In this document: positions 7,397-15,453 of the stretch, piece by piece
Layout: every line of letters begins with the position of its first letter
Numbering within the stretch: the stretch's first letter is position 1
Assembly (NCBI RefSeq): GCF_934560975.1
Contig: NZ_CAKTFO010000012.1
Coordinates: 1 to 64,000, forward strand
Origin: an uncultured Sphingomonas sp.
Lineage (GTDB): Bacteria; Pseudomonadota; Alphaproteobacteria; Sphingomonadales; Sphingomonadaceae
Direction of reading: 5' to 3'
Length of the DNA stretch: 64,000 nucleotides
Made by a program: the position numbers and the translations under genes
The notes under the pieces: model-generated
The model's database searches: none
What the model saw: only the letters and a program-made list of their open reading frames with translations
What the model was told of the DNA's origin: nothing

Positions 7397-9670
7397 TCAG
7401 AAACGCTTGCGAACGGTGACGAACACCTGCCGCGGCGCGCCGATCATCAGCCCCTGATAGGTACCGGCCGCGTCGCTGTTGGTGCTGCCGCCGGTGGCGA
7501 TATACTTCTTGTCGAACAGGTTGGTGACGTTACCCTGAATCTCCAGCCCGCCCAGCGGACCCGATGACGGCGTACGGAAGCCGAGCGTCAGGTCGGTCAG
7601 GAAACGCCCCTTCAGCGACCCGTCGTTGAGGTAGGTGTAGTAACGCTTGCTCTGATAGCTGCCGTTGATGCGGCCGAAGATCAGGCCATTGTCATAGGCG
7701 ATCTCGCTATTGGCGATGTGCTTGGGCACGCCGGTGACGTAATTGTCGTCGGTCGCCAACACGACCTCGCCTGCACCGTTCAGCGTGTCGTCCGCATATT
7801 TGGCGTGGGTGAAGGAATATGACCCGAACAGCGACACGTAGCGCAGCGGACGATAGGTGCCCGCGACCTCCACGCCATTGGTGTGCACGCTGCCGACGTT
7901 GGAGGTGATGCTGGTGCAGGTCTCGATCAGCGAACAGGGGCTGAAGCCGGCGAGGCGGTTCTTGAACGTCACGTGATAGGCCGACAGCAGGCCTTCGAAG
8001 CGCGGCAGGTGAACGCGCACGCCGCCTTCCACCGTCCGCGAGCTTTCCGGCTTGAGGTCGTCCTTGTTGGCGTCGAACGCGGCCTGGGTGGTGCCGAACG
8101 GACCCGACCCGAAGGCGGACATGTTCTCGGCATAGCCGGCGAACAGTTCGAACTTGGGATCGATCATGTAGTTGGCGCCGATCTGCGGCAGGAACAGGTC
8201 CTTGGCCGTGATCTTGCCGGCCGCCTGCGAGATGGTGGTGTAGCGGATGTCGTTGGTGACGCCCACGTCCTGCGCCTTGAAGCCGCCGGTCACCTTCAGC
8301 GCGTCCGTCACCTGCCAGGTATCCTGCAGGAAGCCCTGATAGGTGTTCACCGTGTAGCGATAGTCATAATAACGGTCGAACCTGTCGGACTGCTTGGGCC
8401 ACTGGCGATGGTCCCAATTGCCACCGTCCGCATCGATGCCGTACTTGAAGCGGCGGTACATGAAGCGGTTATGTTCGTACCAGCCGCCGAACTCGATATC
8501 GTGGTTGGCGATGTTCAGCGTCATCGACGCCGTGGTGCCTTCACGCTGGATGCGGTAGCCCGAACTGCGGACGAACAAGGGCGCGCCGCCGGGCGTGCCG
8601 GAATAGGGATACCACCACGTGCCCTCGCCCCGGTTGCGGTGAATATAGGGCTGGATCCGGATCTTGACGTTGTCGGCCAGTTGGCTGTCCAGGCGGACAT
8701 AGCCGAGATAGTCACGCCGCAGCGTGGTGCCGTCGAAATAGGCATCGTCGACGCAGCGTATGCCGTTGGGATAGACGTTGGTGGTGCAATCGCCGGCCGG
8801 ATTGGCCTGATACGCCTTGGCCAGGTCGACCGCGGTCTGCCAATCGTAGCGGAGGTAATCCCACTTCCAGCCGTAACGCTCGATCAGCGCCTTGGACATG
8901 TCCATATAATCGTCGGTCGCCAGATCCGAATAGGCGCCGTAGGCGGTGACGGTGGTGTCGGGGCCGAGCGGCAGGATCAGCTTGGCATTGGCCTGCCACG
9001 ACGTGGTCTTGCCCTTGCCCTTCCAGTGCGGCTGGTCGAGCCGCGCACCGCTCAAGTAACCGCGCGCGGCATTACCGAGGTCGCCGCTGTCGAGCCTCGC
9101 GAACAGGCGATAGGTATTCTCGCTGCCATAGCCCGCCTCGGCCAGCACGCCGGGTTCCAGCGTCGGATCGACGGTCGAGAATTTGATGGTGCCGCCCAGG
9201 TTCGACGACGACGCGGTGTCGAGCGCGCCCGCGCCCTGCGCCAGTTCCACCGCGCCGATATTCTCGGAAATGGTGGCGCGGCTGATGTGCAGGCCGTTGA
9301 AATTGGCGTAGGACATGTCGCCCAGCGGTAGGCCGTCGAGCGTGTAGCCGAGCTGCGTCTGCCCGAAGCTGCGGACCGAGATGCTGGTGGAATATTCATT
9401 GATGCCGAGCGGGTCGCCGCTCTGGAAATTGACGCTCGGCAGCTTGGCCAGGACCTTGATCGGGCTGGTCGCGGGGGGCGCCACGTCGATGTCCGCCTTG
9501 GTCAGCGTCTGCACCTGGCGCGTCTCGCCGCGGCCCAGGATGACGATCTCCTCCGGCCCTTCCGCCGTCGCCTGTTCGGCATCCGTGTTCGCTTGCGCCA
9601 TGGCCTGGCCGCTCCAGGCGGTTTGCAGCGCGAGCGCGGTGCAGGACAGAAGGATCGTGCGCAGCAACAT
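7397..9670 (-). CDS. TonB-dependent outer-membrane receptor
   Basis: A 757-residue receptor. The start at 9670 has AAGGGG upstream and gives a signal peptide ending near GQAMAQA. Then come a TonB-box-like EEIVILGRGE and a plug domain with SVRSFGQTQLGYTLDGLPLGD, ENIGAVELAQGAGALDTASSSNLGG and related motifs. The long beta-barrel ends in KRF, the aromatic BAM signal. Such receptors import scarce ligands (siderophores, sugars, peptides, aromatic compounds) using TonB energy. No sugar locus or siderophore gene adjoins it; the downstream partner is the PHP metallohydrolase, so the ligand may be the substrate of that enzyme. Confidence 0.93.
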   Translation of the reverse strand: MLLRTILLSCTALALQTAWSGQAMAQANTDAEQATAEGPEEIVILGRGETRQVQTLTKADIDVAPPATSPIKVLAKLPSVNFQSGDPLGINEYSTSISVRSFGQTQLGYTLDGLPLGDMSYANFNGLHISRATISENIGAVELAQGAGALDTASSSNLGGTIKFSTVDPTLEPGVLAEAGYGSENTYRLFARLDSGDLGNAARGYLSGARLDQPHWKGKGKTTSWQANAKLILPLGPDTTVTAYGAYSDLATDDYMDMSKALIERYGWKWDYLRYDWQTAVDLAKAYQANPAGDCTTNVYPNGIRCVDDAYFDGTTLRRDYLGYVRLDSQLADNVKIRIQPYIHRNRGEGTWWYPYSGTPGGAPLFVRSSGYRIQREGTTASMTLNIANHDIEFGGWYEHNRFMYRRFKYGIDADGGNWDHRQWPKQSDRFDRYYDYRYTVNTYQGFLQDTWQVTDALKVTGGFKAQDVGVTNDIRYTTISQAAGKITAKDLFLPQIGANYMIDPKFELFAGYAENMSAFGSGPFGTTQAAFDANKDDLKPESSRTVEGGVRVHLPRFEGLLSAYHVTFKNRLAGFSPCSLIETCTSITSNVGSVHTNGVEVAGTYRPLRYVSLFGSYSFTHAKYADDTLNGAGEVVLATDDNYVTGVPKHIANSEIAYDNGLIFGRINGSYQSKRYYTYLNDGSLKGRFLTDLTLGFRTPSSGPLGGLEIQGNVTNLFDKKYIATGGSTNSDAAGTYQGLMIGAPRQVFVTVRKRF

Positions 9671-9829
9671 GAATGCCCCTTGTTTTGGTTCCACGTCCCG
9701 GTGGACGCGAGGGGGAGCTAGAGCCGGTGGTGGACACTTTTATTACGGACGTGAGTGAAACCCGTTCGCTGTGGCTGGCTTGCGTCAGTCAAAGACCGTG
9801 AACGGGCGTGGCGCGGGTCCAGTTGAACG

Positions 9830-9866
9830 AAAAAGGCCGCCCGGGGGACGATCCCGTGCGGCCTTT
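9830..9866 (-). terminator. Rho-independent terminator of ahpCF
   Basis: Reading on the minus strand just after the ahpF stop: a 9-base perfect stem AAAGGCCGC / GCGGCCTTT (9858-9866 and 9832-9840) followed by a run of T (9834-9830). Confidence 0.75.
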
Positions 9867-9893
9867 CCATCATCAATATGGCGTGGCGAACTC

Positions 9894-11477
9894 TCAGGCC
9901 GCTTCGGCGACCTCAGCCTCGGTCGGGAGCCGGATGAGATAGTCGAAGGCGGACAGCGACGCCTTGGAGCCTTCGCCCATGGCGATCACGATCTGCTTGT
10001 AGGGTACCGTGGTGCAATCCCCGGCGGCGAAGATGCCGGGCTGCGAGGTTTCGGCGCGATGATCGATCTCGATCTCGCCACGGTTGGACAAGGCCACCGC
10101 ATCCTTCAGCCATTCGGTGTTCGGAACCAGGCCGATCTGGACGAAGATACCCTCCAGCTCGATCTCGTGCAGCGTGTCGTGGTTGCGATCCTTGTAGGTC
10201 AGCGCCGTGACCTTCTCGCCATCGCCCTTGACCTCGGTGGAAAGGGCGGAGGTGATGATTTTCACGTTGGGCAGGCTGGCGAGCTTGCGCTGGAGCACCG
10301 CATCGGCGCGCAGGTCAGCCGCGAACTCGACCAGGGTAACGTGCGCGACAATGCCAGCTAGGTCGATCGCCGCCTCGACACCGGAATTGCCGCCGCCGAT
10401 CACCGCCACGCGCTTGCCCTTGAACAAGGGGCCGTCGCAGTGCGGGCAATAGGTCACGCCCTTGTTGCGATAAGCATCCTCGCCCGGCACGTTCATCTGC
10501 CGCCAGCGCGCGCCGGTGGACAGGATCACGGTACGCGCCTTCAGCGTGGCGCCGCTTTCCAGGGTAACTTCGTGCAAACCGCCCTGCGCCTGCGCCGGCA
10601 CCAGCTTTGCCGCTTTCTGCAGGTTCATCACGTCGACCTCATAATCGGCGACATGCTGTTCCAGCGCGGTGGCGAGTTGCGGACCTTCGGTATGCCTGAT
10701 CGAAATGAAGTTCTCAATCGCCATCGTGTCGAGCACCTGGCCGCCGAACCGTTCGGCCGCGATGCCGGTGCGGATGCCCTTGCGCGCGGCATAGATCGCC
10801 GCCGCCGCGCCAGCCGGTCCGCCGCCGACCACCAGCACCTCGAACGGCTCCTTGGCGGAAATCTTCTCGGCGGCGCGGGCGGACGCGCCCGTATCCAGCT
10901 TGGCGAGGATCTGCTCGACGTTCATGCGGCCCTGGCCGAACGGCTCGCCGTTCAGGAAGATGGCTGGCACCGACATGATCTGCCGTGCCTCGACCTCGTC
11001 CTGGAAGGCGCCGCCCTCGATCGCGACGTGGCGGATGCGGGGGTTGAGCACGCTCATCAGGTTCAGCGCCTGCACCACGTCCGGGCAGTTCTGACAGGTG
11101 AGCGAGAAATAGCTTTCAAAGGCAAAGTCACCGTCCAGCGCCTGGACCTGCTCGATCACCTCCTGCGTCAGCTTGGAGGGGTGGCCGCCGACCTGCAGCA
11201 GCGCCAGCACCAGCGACGTGAATTCGTGGCCCATCGGAATGCCGGCAAAGCGCACGCCGATGTCGGTGCCCTTGCGGCGGATCATGAAGGACGGACGACG
11301 CGCATCGTCATCCCTGCGGACGACATCGACGTCGGGGGAAAGCGCGGCGATTTCGTCCAGCAAGGTCAGCATCTCGCGCGACTTCGCGCCCTCGTCCGCC
11401 GAGGCGACGAGTTCGATCGGCTGCTTGATGTTGGCCAGATAGGCCTTCAGCTGAGTCTTCAGATTGGCGTCGAGCAC
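9894..11477 (-). CDS. ahpF: Alkyl hydroperoxide reductase subunit F (NADH-dependent flavoprotein)
   Basis: AhpF passes electrons from NADH through FAD and two disulfides to AhpC, which reduces H2O2 and organic peroxides in the cytoplasm. The 527-residue protein has the N-terminal tandem thioredoxin-like domain with CQNC (C128/C131), an FAD-binding [15 protein letters not shown], the thioredoxin-reductase-like CPHC (C344/C347) and the NADH site [10 protein letters not shown]. The length matches E. coli AhpF (521). The start is a GTG with CAGGAG five bases upstream. It lies 66 bases downstream of ahpC on the same strand, separated by a strong hairpin, and a terminator follows. Confidence 0.96.
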   Translation of the reverse strand: MLDANLKTQLKAYLANIKQPIELVASADEGAKSREMLTLLDEIAALSPDVDVVRRDDDARRPSFMIRRKGTDIGVRFAGIPMGHEFTSLVLALLQVGGHPSKLTQEVIEQVQALDGDFAFESYFSLTCQNCPDVVQALNLMSVLNPRIRHVAIEGGAFQDEVEARQIMSVPAIFLNGEPFGQGRMNVEQILAKLDTGASARAAEKISAKEPFEVLVVGGGPAGAAAAIYAARKGIRTGIAAERFGGQVLDTMAIENFISIRHTEGPQLATALEQHVADYEVDVMNLQKAAKLVPAQAQGGLHEVTLESGATLKARTVILSTGARWRQMNVPGEDAYRNKGVTYCPHCDGPLFKGKRVAVIGGGNSGVEAAIDLAGIVAHVTLVEFAADLRADAVLQRKLASLPNVKIITSALSTEVKGDGEKVTALTYKDRNHDTLHEIELEGIFVQIGLVPNTEWLKDAVALSNRGEIEIDHRAETSQPGIFAAGDCTTVPYKQIVIAMGEGSKASLSAFDYLIRLPTEAEVAEAA

Positions 11478-11505
11478 CGCGCTCTCCTGTTACGCTTACA
11501 CAAAC

Positions 11506-11533
11506 GGGGCGGGAGCCGGCCGGTGCCCGCCCC
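11506..11533 (-). terminator. Intercistronic ahpC-ahpF hairpin (possible attenuator)
   Basis: A perfect 8-base inverted repeat GGGGCGGG (11506-11513) / CCCGCCCC (11526-11533) with a 12-base loop lies in the 66-base gap between ahpC and ahpF. On the coding strand it is followed by GTTTGTG, a weak T tract. It could cause partial termination or protect the 3' end of ahpC mRNA, giving more AhpC than AhpF. Confidence 0.5.
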
Positions 11534-11543
11534 CGATAGTGAG

Positions 11544-12107
11544 TCAGATCTTGCCGACGAGGTCGAGCGACGGCGCCAGCGTGGTTTCGCCCTCTTCCCA
11601 CTTGGCCGGGCAGACTTCGCCCGGGTGCGCGGCGATGTACTGCGCCGCCTTGATCTTGCGGAGCAGCTCGACCGCGTTGCGGCCGACGCCCTCGCTGGTG
11701 ATTTCCATCAGCTGGATCACGCCGTCGGGATCGACCACGAACGTGCCGCGGTCGGCCAGGCCCTGGCCAGCGCGCAGGATGTCGAAATTGTTGCTGATGA
11801 CGTGGTTCTGGTCACCCAGCATGGTGTACTTGATCTTGCCGATCGCCGGCGAGGTGTCGTGCCATGCCTTGTGGCTGAAATGCGTGTCGGTCGAAACCGA
11901 GTAGATTTCCACGCCAAGCTGCTGGAACGTATCGTAATTATCGGCAAGATCCTCCAGCTCCGTCGGGCAGACGAAGGTGAAGTCGGCCGGATAGAAGAAG
12001 AAGACCGCCCACTTGCCGCGGGTGTCGGCGTCCGTGACCGTGATGAACTTGCCGTCCTTGTAGGCCTGGGTTGCGAACGGCTTGATCGTGGTGCCGATGA
12101 GCGACAT
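11544..12107 (-). CDS. ahpC: Alkyl hydroperoxide reductase subunit C (2-Cys peroxiredoxin)
   Basis: A 187-residue typical 2-Cys peroxiredoxin. The peroxidatic cysteine is C47 in [14 protein letters not shown] and the resolving cysteine is C166 in [10 protein letters not shown]. It reduces peroxides and is recycled by AhpF, encoded next in the operon. The start at 12107 is supported by AAGGAG and by the conserved N-terminus [11 protein letters not shown]; an ATG 60 bases upstream would add residues foreign to the family. It is transcribed divergently from the secreted-protein gene at 12373. A perfect inverted repeat 81-101 bases upstream is a candidate operator. Confidence 0.97.
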   Translation of the reverse strand: MSLIGTTIKPFATQAYKDGKFITVTDADTRGKWAVFFFYPADFTFVCPTELEDLADNYDTFQQLGVEIYSVSTDTHFSHKAWHDTSPAIGKIKYTMLGDQNHVISNNFDILRAGQGLADRGTFVVDPDGVIQLMEITSEGVGRNAVELLRKIKAAQYIAAHPGEVCPAKWEEGETTLAPSLDLVGKI

Positions 12108-12187
12108 GGAACATCTCCTTGGGGGCTGATTGCAACGACGACATAGTGCGCCGCAGCAAGGGTCCAAAATGGCGATTTTGACATTAT

Positions 12188-12208
12188 CTGATCGGTTGCG
12201 TCGATCAG
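12188..12208. promoter_or_regulatory. Inverted repeat upstream of ahpC, candidate operator
   Basis: CTGATCG-N7-CGATCAG is a perfect 7-7-7 inverted repeat in the 265-base divergent region between ahpC and the gene at 12373. Its location and dyad symmetry suit a dimeric regulator of either gene. It does not show the classical E. coli OxyR ATAG/CTAT pattern, so the regulator is unassigned. Confidence 0.4.
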
Positions 12209-12372
12209 TCGAGCAGCTTCACCTGCCCACGACAACGAATATGTCCCGATTGTGCTGCGCCTGTGACAATGAATCCCGTCAAAGCAGTCCAGCGGGTCAC
12301 GCCGAAGCGGACGATGACGCACCTTGTCGCCTATTGCTTGATCCTTGCGGCCGATCCCGCATGAAGGGCGCC

Positions 12373-14796
12373 ATGCAACCCCGCACCCGCCTGGATCGCC
12401 TGTGGCAGAGCGCCGCCTCCTTGGCCCTGCTGCTCGCCCCGGCAACGCTTTCGCCGTCGCACGCGGCGGACACTGCCCCGTTCGACCTGCCCGGCCCCGG
12501 CATGCGGATAACGGTGACGCGCGGTGCCAGGACCCTGCCGATCGGGGAGGTGCCGGGCCTCGCCACCGGCGACCTGCTGCACATGGGTGCCGACCTGCCC
12601 GACGATCAGCGCGCGCGCTTCCTGTTGGTATCCGCTTTCCTGCAGGGTGCGACCAACCCGCCGGCCAAGTCGTGGATCAGGGTGGCGGAAACCTGGAAAC
12701 GGAAGGACAAGGACCGGCTGCTCGCCGTAACCGTGCCCAAGGGGGCGCGGCAGCTGGTGCTGTTTCTGGTGCCCGATACGGGCGGCGCGTCCGATACCAT
12801 CATCGACAATGTGCGCGGCCGGCCCGGCGAGTTCGTGCGGGCTACGCAGGACCTGAACCAGGCATCGCTCGACCGATCGCGGCTGGACGCCTTCATGGCG
12901 GCGATCCAGGCGCAGGAGAATAGCTATCCGGAATATCTGAAGACGGTCGCCCCCGTACTGGCGCGCAGCCTGTCCATGAAGCTGAACGAAGACTGCCTGG
13001 CAAAGGTAATCGAGTTGCAGGCGGCCTGCCTGCTCGAAAACCGGGAATCCCTGGTGCTGGGCGACGTGCACGGCAGTTCGCTGGCCGAAACGCTGACCGG
13101 GGCGACCACGGATCTAGCGCTGCAACTCAGCGCCACGCCGGAGGCGGGCTTCGGTTATTATACGCCCTATATCGGGGTGGTGCGCGACATTGCGCGCGTG
13201 TTCGGCGCGTTCAGCAATCCGCAGTTCAACTACCTCCCCACGCTCAGCCTGCGGCAGGGCGCGGGCGTTTCGCTGCTGCTGAATGCGGCGCCATCGTTCA
13301 AGACGCCCAAATCGGTGCTGGTGGCGGCCATGCCGGCGATCGATGCCAGCAGCCCGCCGCGCCTGCGCAACACGGCCGAGCAGCCGATCTGCGCGATGCG
13401 GCCCGGCATTGTGCTGCCCGTCGATGGCGCACCGCTGATCTACTCGACCGCCTATGCCCACACCATGGCGGTGCGCCTGACCACCGCCGATGGACGGACC
13501 ATGGAGTTGCCGGTGCAGGCGCGCGCCGATCGTGGCGGCTATGTGCCGAAGCAGGCACTGCCCACCTGGCTCAGCGGCACCATCAAGGCGCACCTGCATG
13601 GCGCGTGGGGCTTTGATCCGTTCGACGGGCCGGACTTCACGCTCCAGGCTCCGGACAACAAGGGATGGAGCAGCCAGGCAGCAACCACTCTGGTGACGGG
13701 ACGGGACAATGTGGTCACGTTGACCGGCGCGGCCCCGGCCTGCGTTCACGGCGTGACGATGCGCCGCGGCGCCTCGGCCGAGCCTGTCGCCTGGACGATG
13801 CGGGGCGACGGCGCGATCGACGTCACCCTGCCGCTCAAGGCCGCCAAGCCGGGCGAGTTGACGCTGGAGGTGCGCCAGTTTGGCGCGACCGGACCATCGA
13901 CGCTGACGCTGCGCGCCTATGAACAGGCAAGCCGGCTCGACCGGCTCGACATCCATGCCGGCGATCGCTGGGGCATCCTGTCCGGCCAAAGGCTGGACCA
14001 GGTGGCCGCCGTGGAGTTTGGCGACATGCGCCTCAAGCCGGATGGCCTGTCGCGCGATGGCGAGGTGGACCGGTTGCGGATCGCCGCCGAGGGCATGGGT
14101 AGCGGCGCGGCGGCGAGCAGCGGGACCGCGCGTATCCTGCTGACCCAGGGCCGCACCGCATCCCTGCCGGTAACGATCGCCCCACCCCGTCCCAACGCAT
14201 CCCTGCTCAACATGAGCGTGACGCCGAAGCAGGCGCCAGCGGCCATCCTGCTGGAGGTGCAGGGCAAGGATGTGCTGCCGGACACAGCGCGACTGGTCTT
14301 TTCAATGAAGGCAGCGCCCGGCACCCAGCTGTTGCCCAGCGACGGGATCGAGATTGCGACCGGCGATGGCCTTGCCACCACCAGGCTGGCTGCTGGGCCT
14401 GACCTGCGGCTGCAAGGTCCGGAGATCATGGTCGGCAGCTTCGATCCCGCCAGCCTCGGCCCCTCCGCCTTCGGCCCGTTGCGGTTCCGCATCGTGCGGG
14501 GCGCGGAGACGGGCGACTGGCAGCCGCTGGTCACGCTGGCGCGGTTGCCCCGGCTGGAGGCTTTGGACTGCCCGGCCGATGCCGCCGATGCCGGCTGCAA
14601 CCTACGCGGCCAGGGGCTGTTCCTGATCGCGGCGGTGGCGCCCACCCCCGCTTTGGAGCGCAGCATCGCCGTACCGGCGGGCTTCACCGGTGCGACGCTG
14701 GGCGTTCCCAAGCCCGAGGACGGCAGGCTCTATCTGCGCCTGCGGGATGCGCCGGACGCGGTGGCGGTCGCGTCCGTGGCGCGCCCCCGATCGTGA
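12373..14796 (+). CDS. Large secreted protein of unknown function
   Basis: An 807-residue product when read from ATG 12373, which has GAAGGG seven bases upstream; an ATG 12 bases earlier is in frame but lacks a ribosome-binding site. The N-terminus MQPRTRLDRLWQSAASLALL with LAPATLSPSHA is a clear signal peptide. The rest is soluble and rich in beta-type sequence, with several domains of similar length and pairs of cysteines (EDCLAKVIELQAACLLE, PICAMRP, LDCPADAADAGCNL). No enzymatic motif was recognised. The sequence does not look like a TonB receptor or a repeat adhesin. It stands alone between divergent ahpC and a decayed kinase gene. It probably acts in the periplasm or on the surface; the function cannot be stated. 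Confidence 0.75.
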   Translation: MQPRTRLDRLWQSAASLALLLAPATLSPSHAADTAPFDLPGPGMRITVTRGARTLPIGEVPGLATGDLLHMGADLPDDQRARFLLVSAFLQGATNPPAKSWIRVAETWKRKDKDRLLAVTVPKGARQLVLFLVPDTGGASDTIIDNVRGRPGEFVRATQDLNQASLDRSRLDAFMAAIQAQENSYPEYLKTVAPVLARSLSMKLNEDCLAKVIELQAACLLENRESLVLGDVHGSSLAETLTGATTDLALQLSATPEAGFGYYTPYIGVVRDIARVFGAFSNPQFNYLPTLSLRQGAGVSLLLNAAPSFKTPKSVLVAAMPAIDASSPPRLRNTAEQPICAMRPGIVLPVDGAPLIYSTAYAHTMAVRLTTADGRTMELPVQARADRGGYVPKQALPTWLSGTIKAHLHGAWGFDPFDGPDFTLQAPDNKGWSSQAATTLVTGRDNVVTLTGAAPACVHGVTMRRGASAEPVAWTMRGDGAIDVTLPLKAAKPGELTLEVRQFGATGPSTLTLRAYEQASRLDRLDIHAGDRWGILSGQRLDQVAAVEFGDMRLKPDGLSRDGEVDRLRIAAEGMGSGAAASSGTARILLTQGRTASLPVTIAPPRPNASLLNMSVTPKQAPAAILLEVQGKDVLPDTARLVFSMKAAPGTQLLPSDGIEIATGDGLATTRLAAGPDLRLQGPEIMVGSFDPASLGPSAFGPLRFRIVRGAETGDWQPLVTLARLPRLEALDCPADAADAGCNLRGQGLFLIAAVAPTPALERSIAVPAGFTGATLGVPKPEDGRLYLRLRDAPDAVAVASVARPRS

Positions 14797-14890
14797 GCAC
14801 GGGCGGATGTAAACCGAACCTTCACCGCGCTGGCGCAAGGCTGCGCGGCACCGCCGGCTTGTTCAATGCCGACGGCCAGGTCGATGGGCG

Positions 14891-15453
14891 ATGTTTGGCG
14901 CATATCTGAACCGGTTGGACTTGGCCGGCCATTATCCCGGCGTGTTCGGCATCGGCTATGCAGAGGCGTTTGCCGCGCCGGATCACCGGGCCGTCGTCGC
15001 CGGCGTGGACGCCAGGAACCTGATCGCGATTTCTACTTCTGGCCTGACTCGCGCACGCCGGCCGGGTCAGCCATCCTGTTCCTGGAGCCGCTCGGCCGGC
15101 GCAACCGGGCTGCGACCGGCTATGACATGCTGTCCGAACCGGTCCGGCGGGCCGCGATGCTGCGGGCGCGCCGGCTCGGCCGCACGTCGGGTCGTCCCGA
15201 GGACATCGGTCTGGTGGTCGAAGATGACCATCATGTGCGCACCATGACGGTCCAGCTGCTGCACAATTTGGGTTACACCGCGCTGGCCCGGGAAGTGCGG
15301 CGGCGTTGGCCCGACACGCGGATCATGTTCACCACCGGCTATGCTCCGGAGCATCTGTTCGACCGGGAAGGGCCGGACGAAACGGCCTTGCTGCGCAAGC
15401 CCGTCACCCAGGCGCAACTCGGCCGCGCGATGGCGGACGCTTTGAAGGGCTAG
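14891..15453 (+). pseudogene. Decayed CHASE-domain hybrid histidine kinase
   Basis: Pieces of a CHASE sensor, then a receiver domain, lie in order but broken. In the frame of 14891 the DNA reads FGAYLNRLDLAGHYPGVFGI (CHASE start). After a frameshift, the frame at about 15070 reads AILFLEPLGRRNRAATGYDM then LSEPVRRAAMLRAR, the second CHASE motif. The kinase core (H box, ATPase) is missing; the same frame jumps at about 15193 to a receiver start (GLVVEDDHHVRTMTVQLLHN) and, after an internal deletion removing the phospho-acceptor aspartate, to its end (WPDTRIMFTTGYAPEHLFD, LLRKPVTQAQL). A complete gene of this kind is well over 2 kb, so more than 1.5 kb has been lost. The 195-codon open frame at 14866 should not be read as an intact regulator. 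Confidence 0.75.

Noticed and set aside
14866..15453. 195-residue intact response regulator
   Set aside because: The frame lacks the phospho-acceptor region and starts in unrelated sequence; it is the residue of a decayed hybrid kinase.
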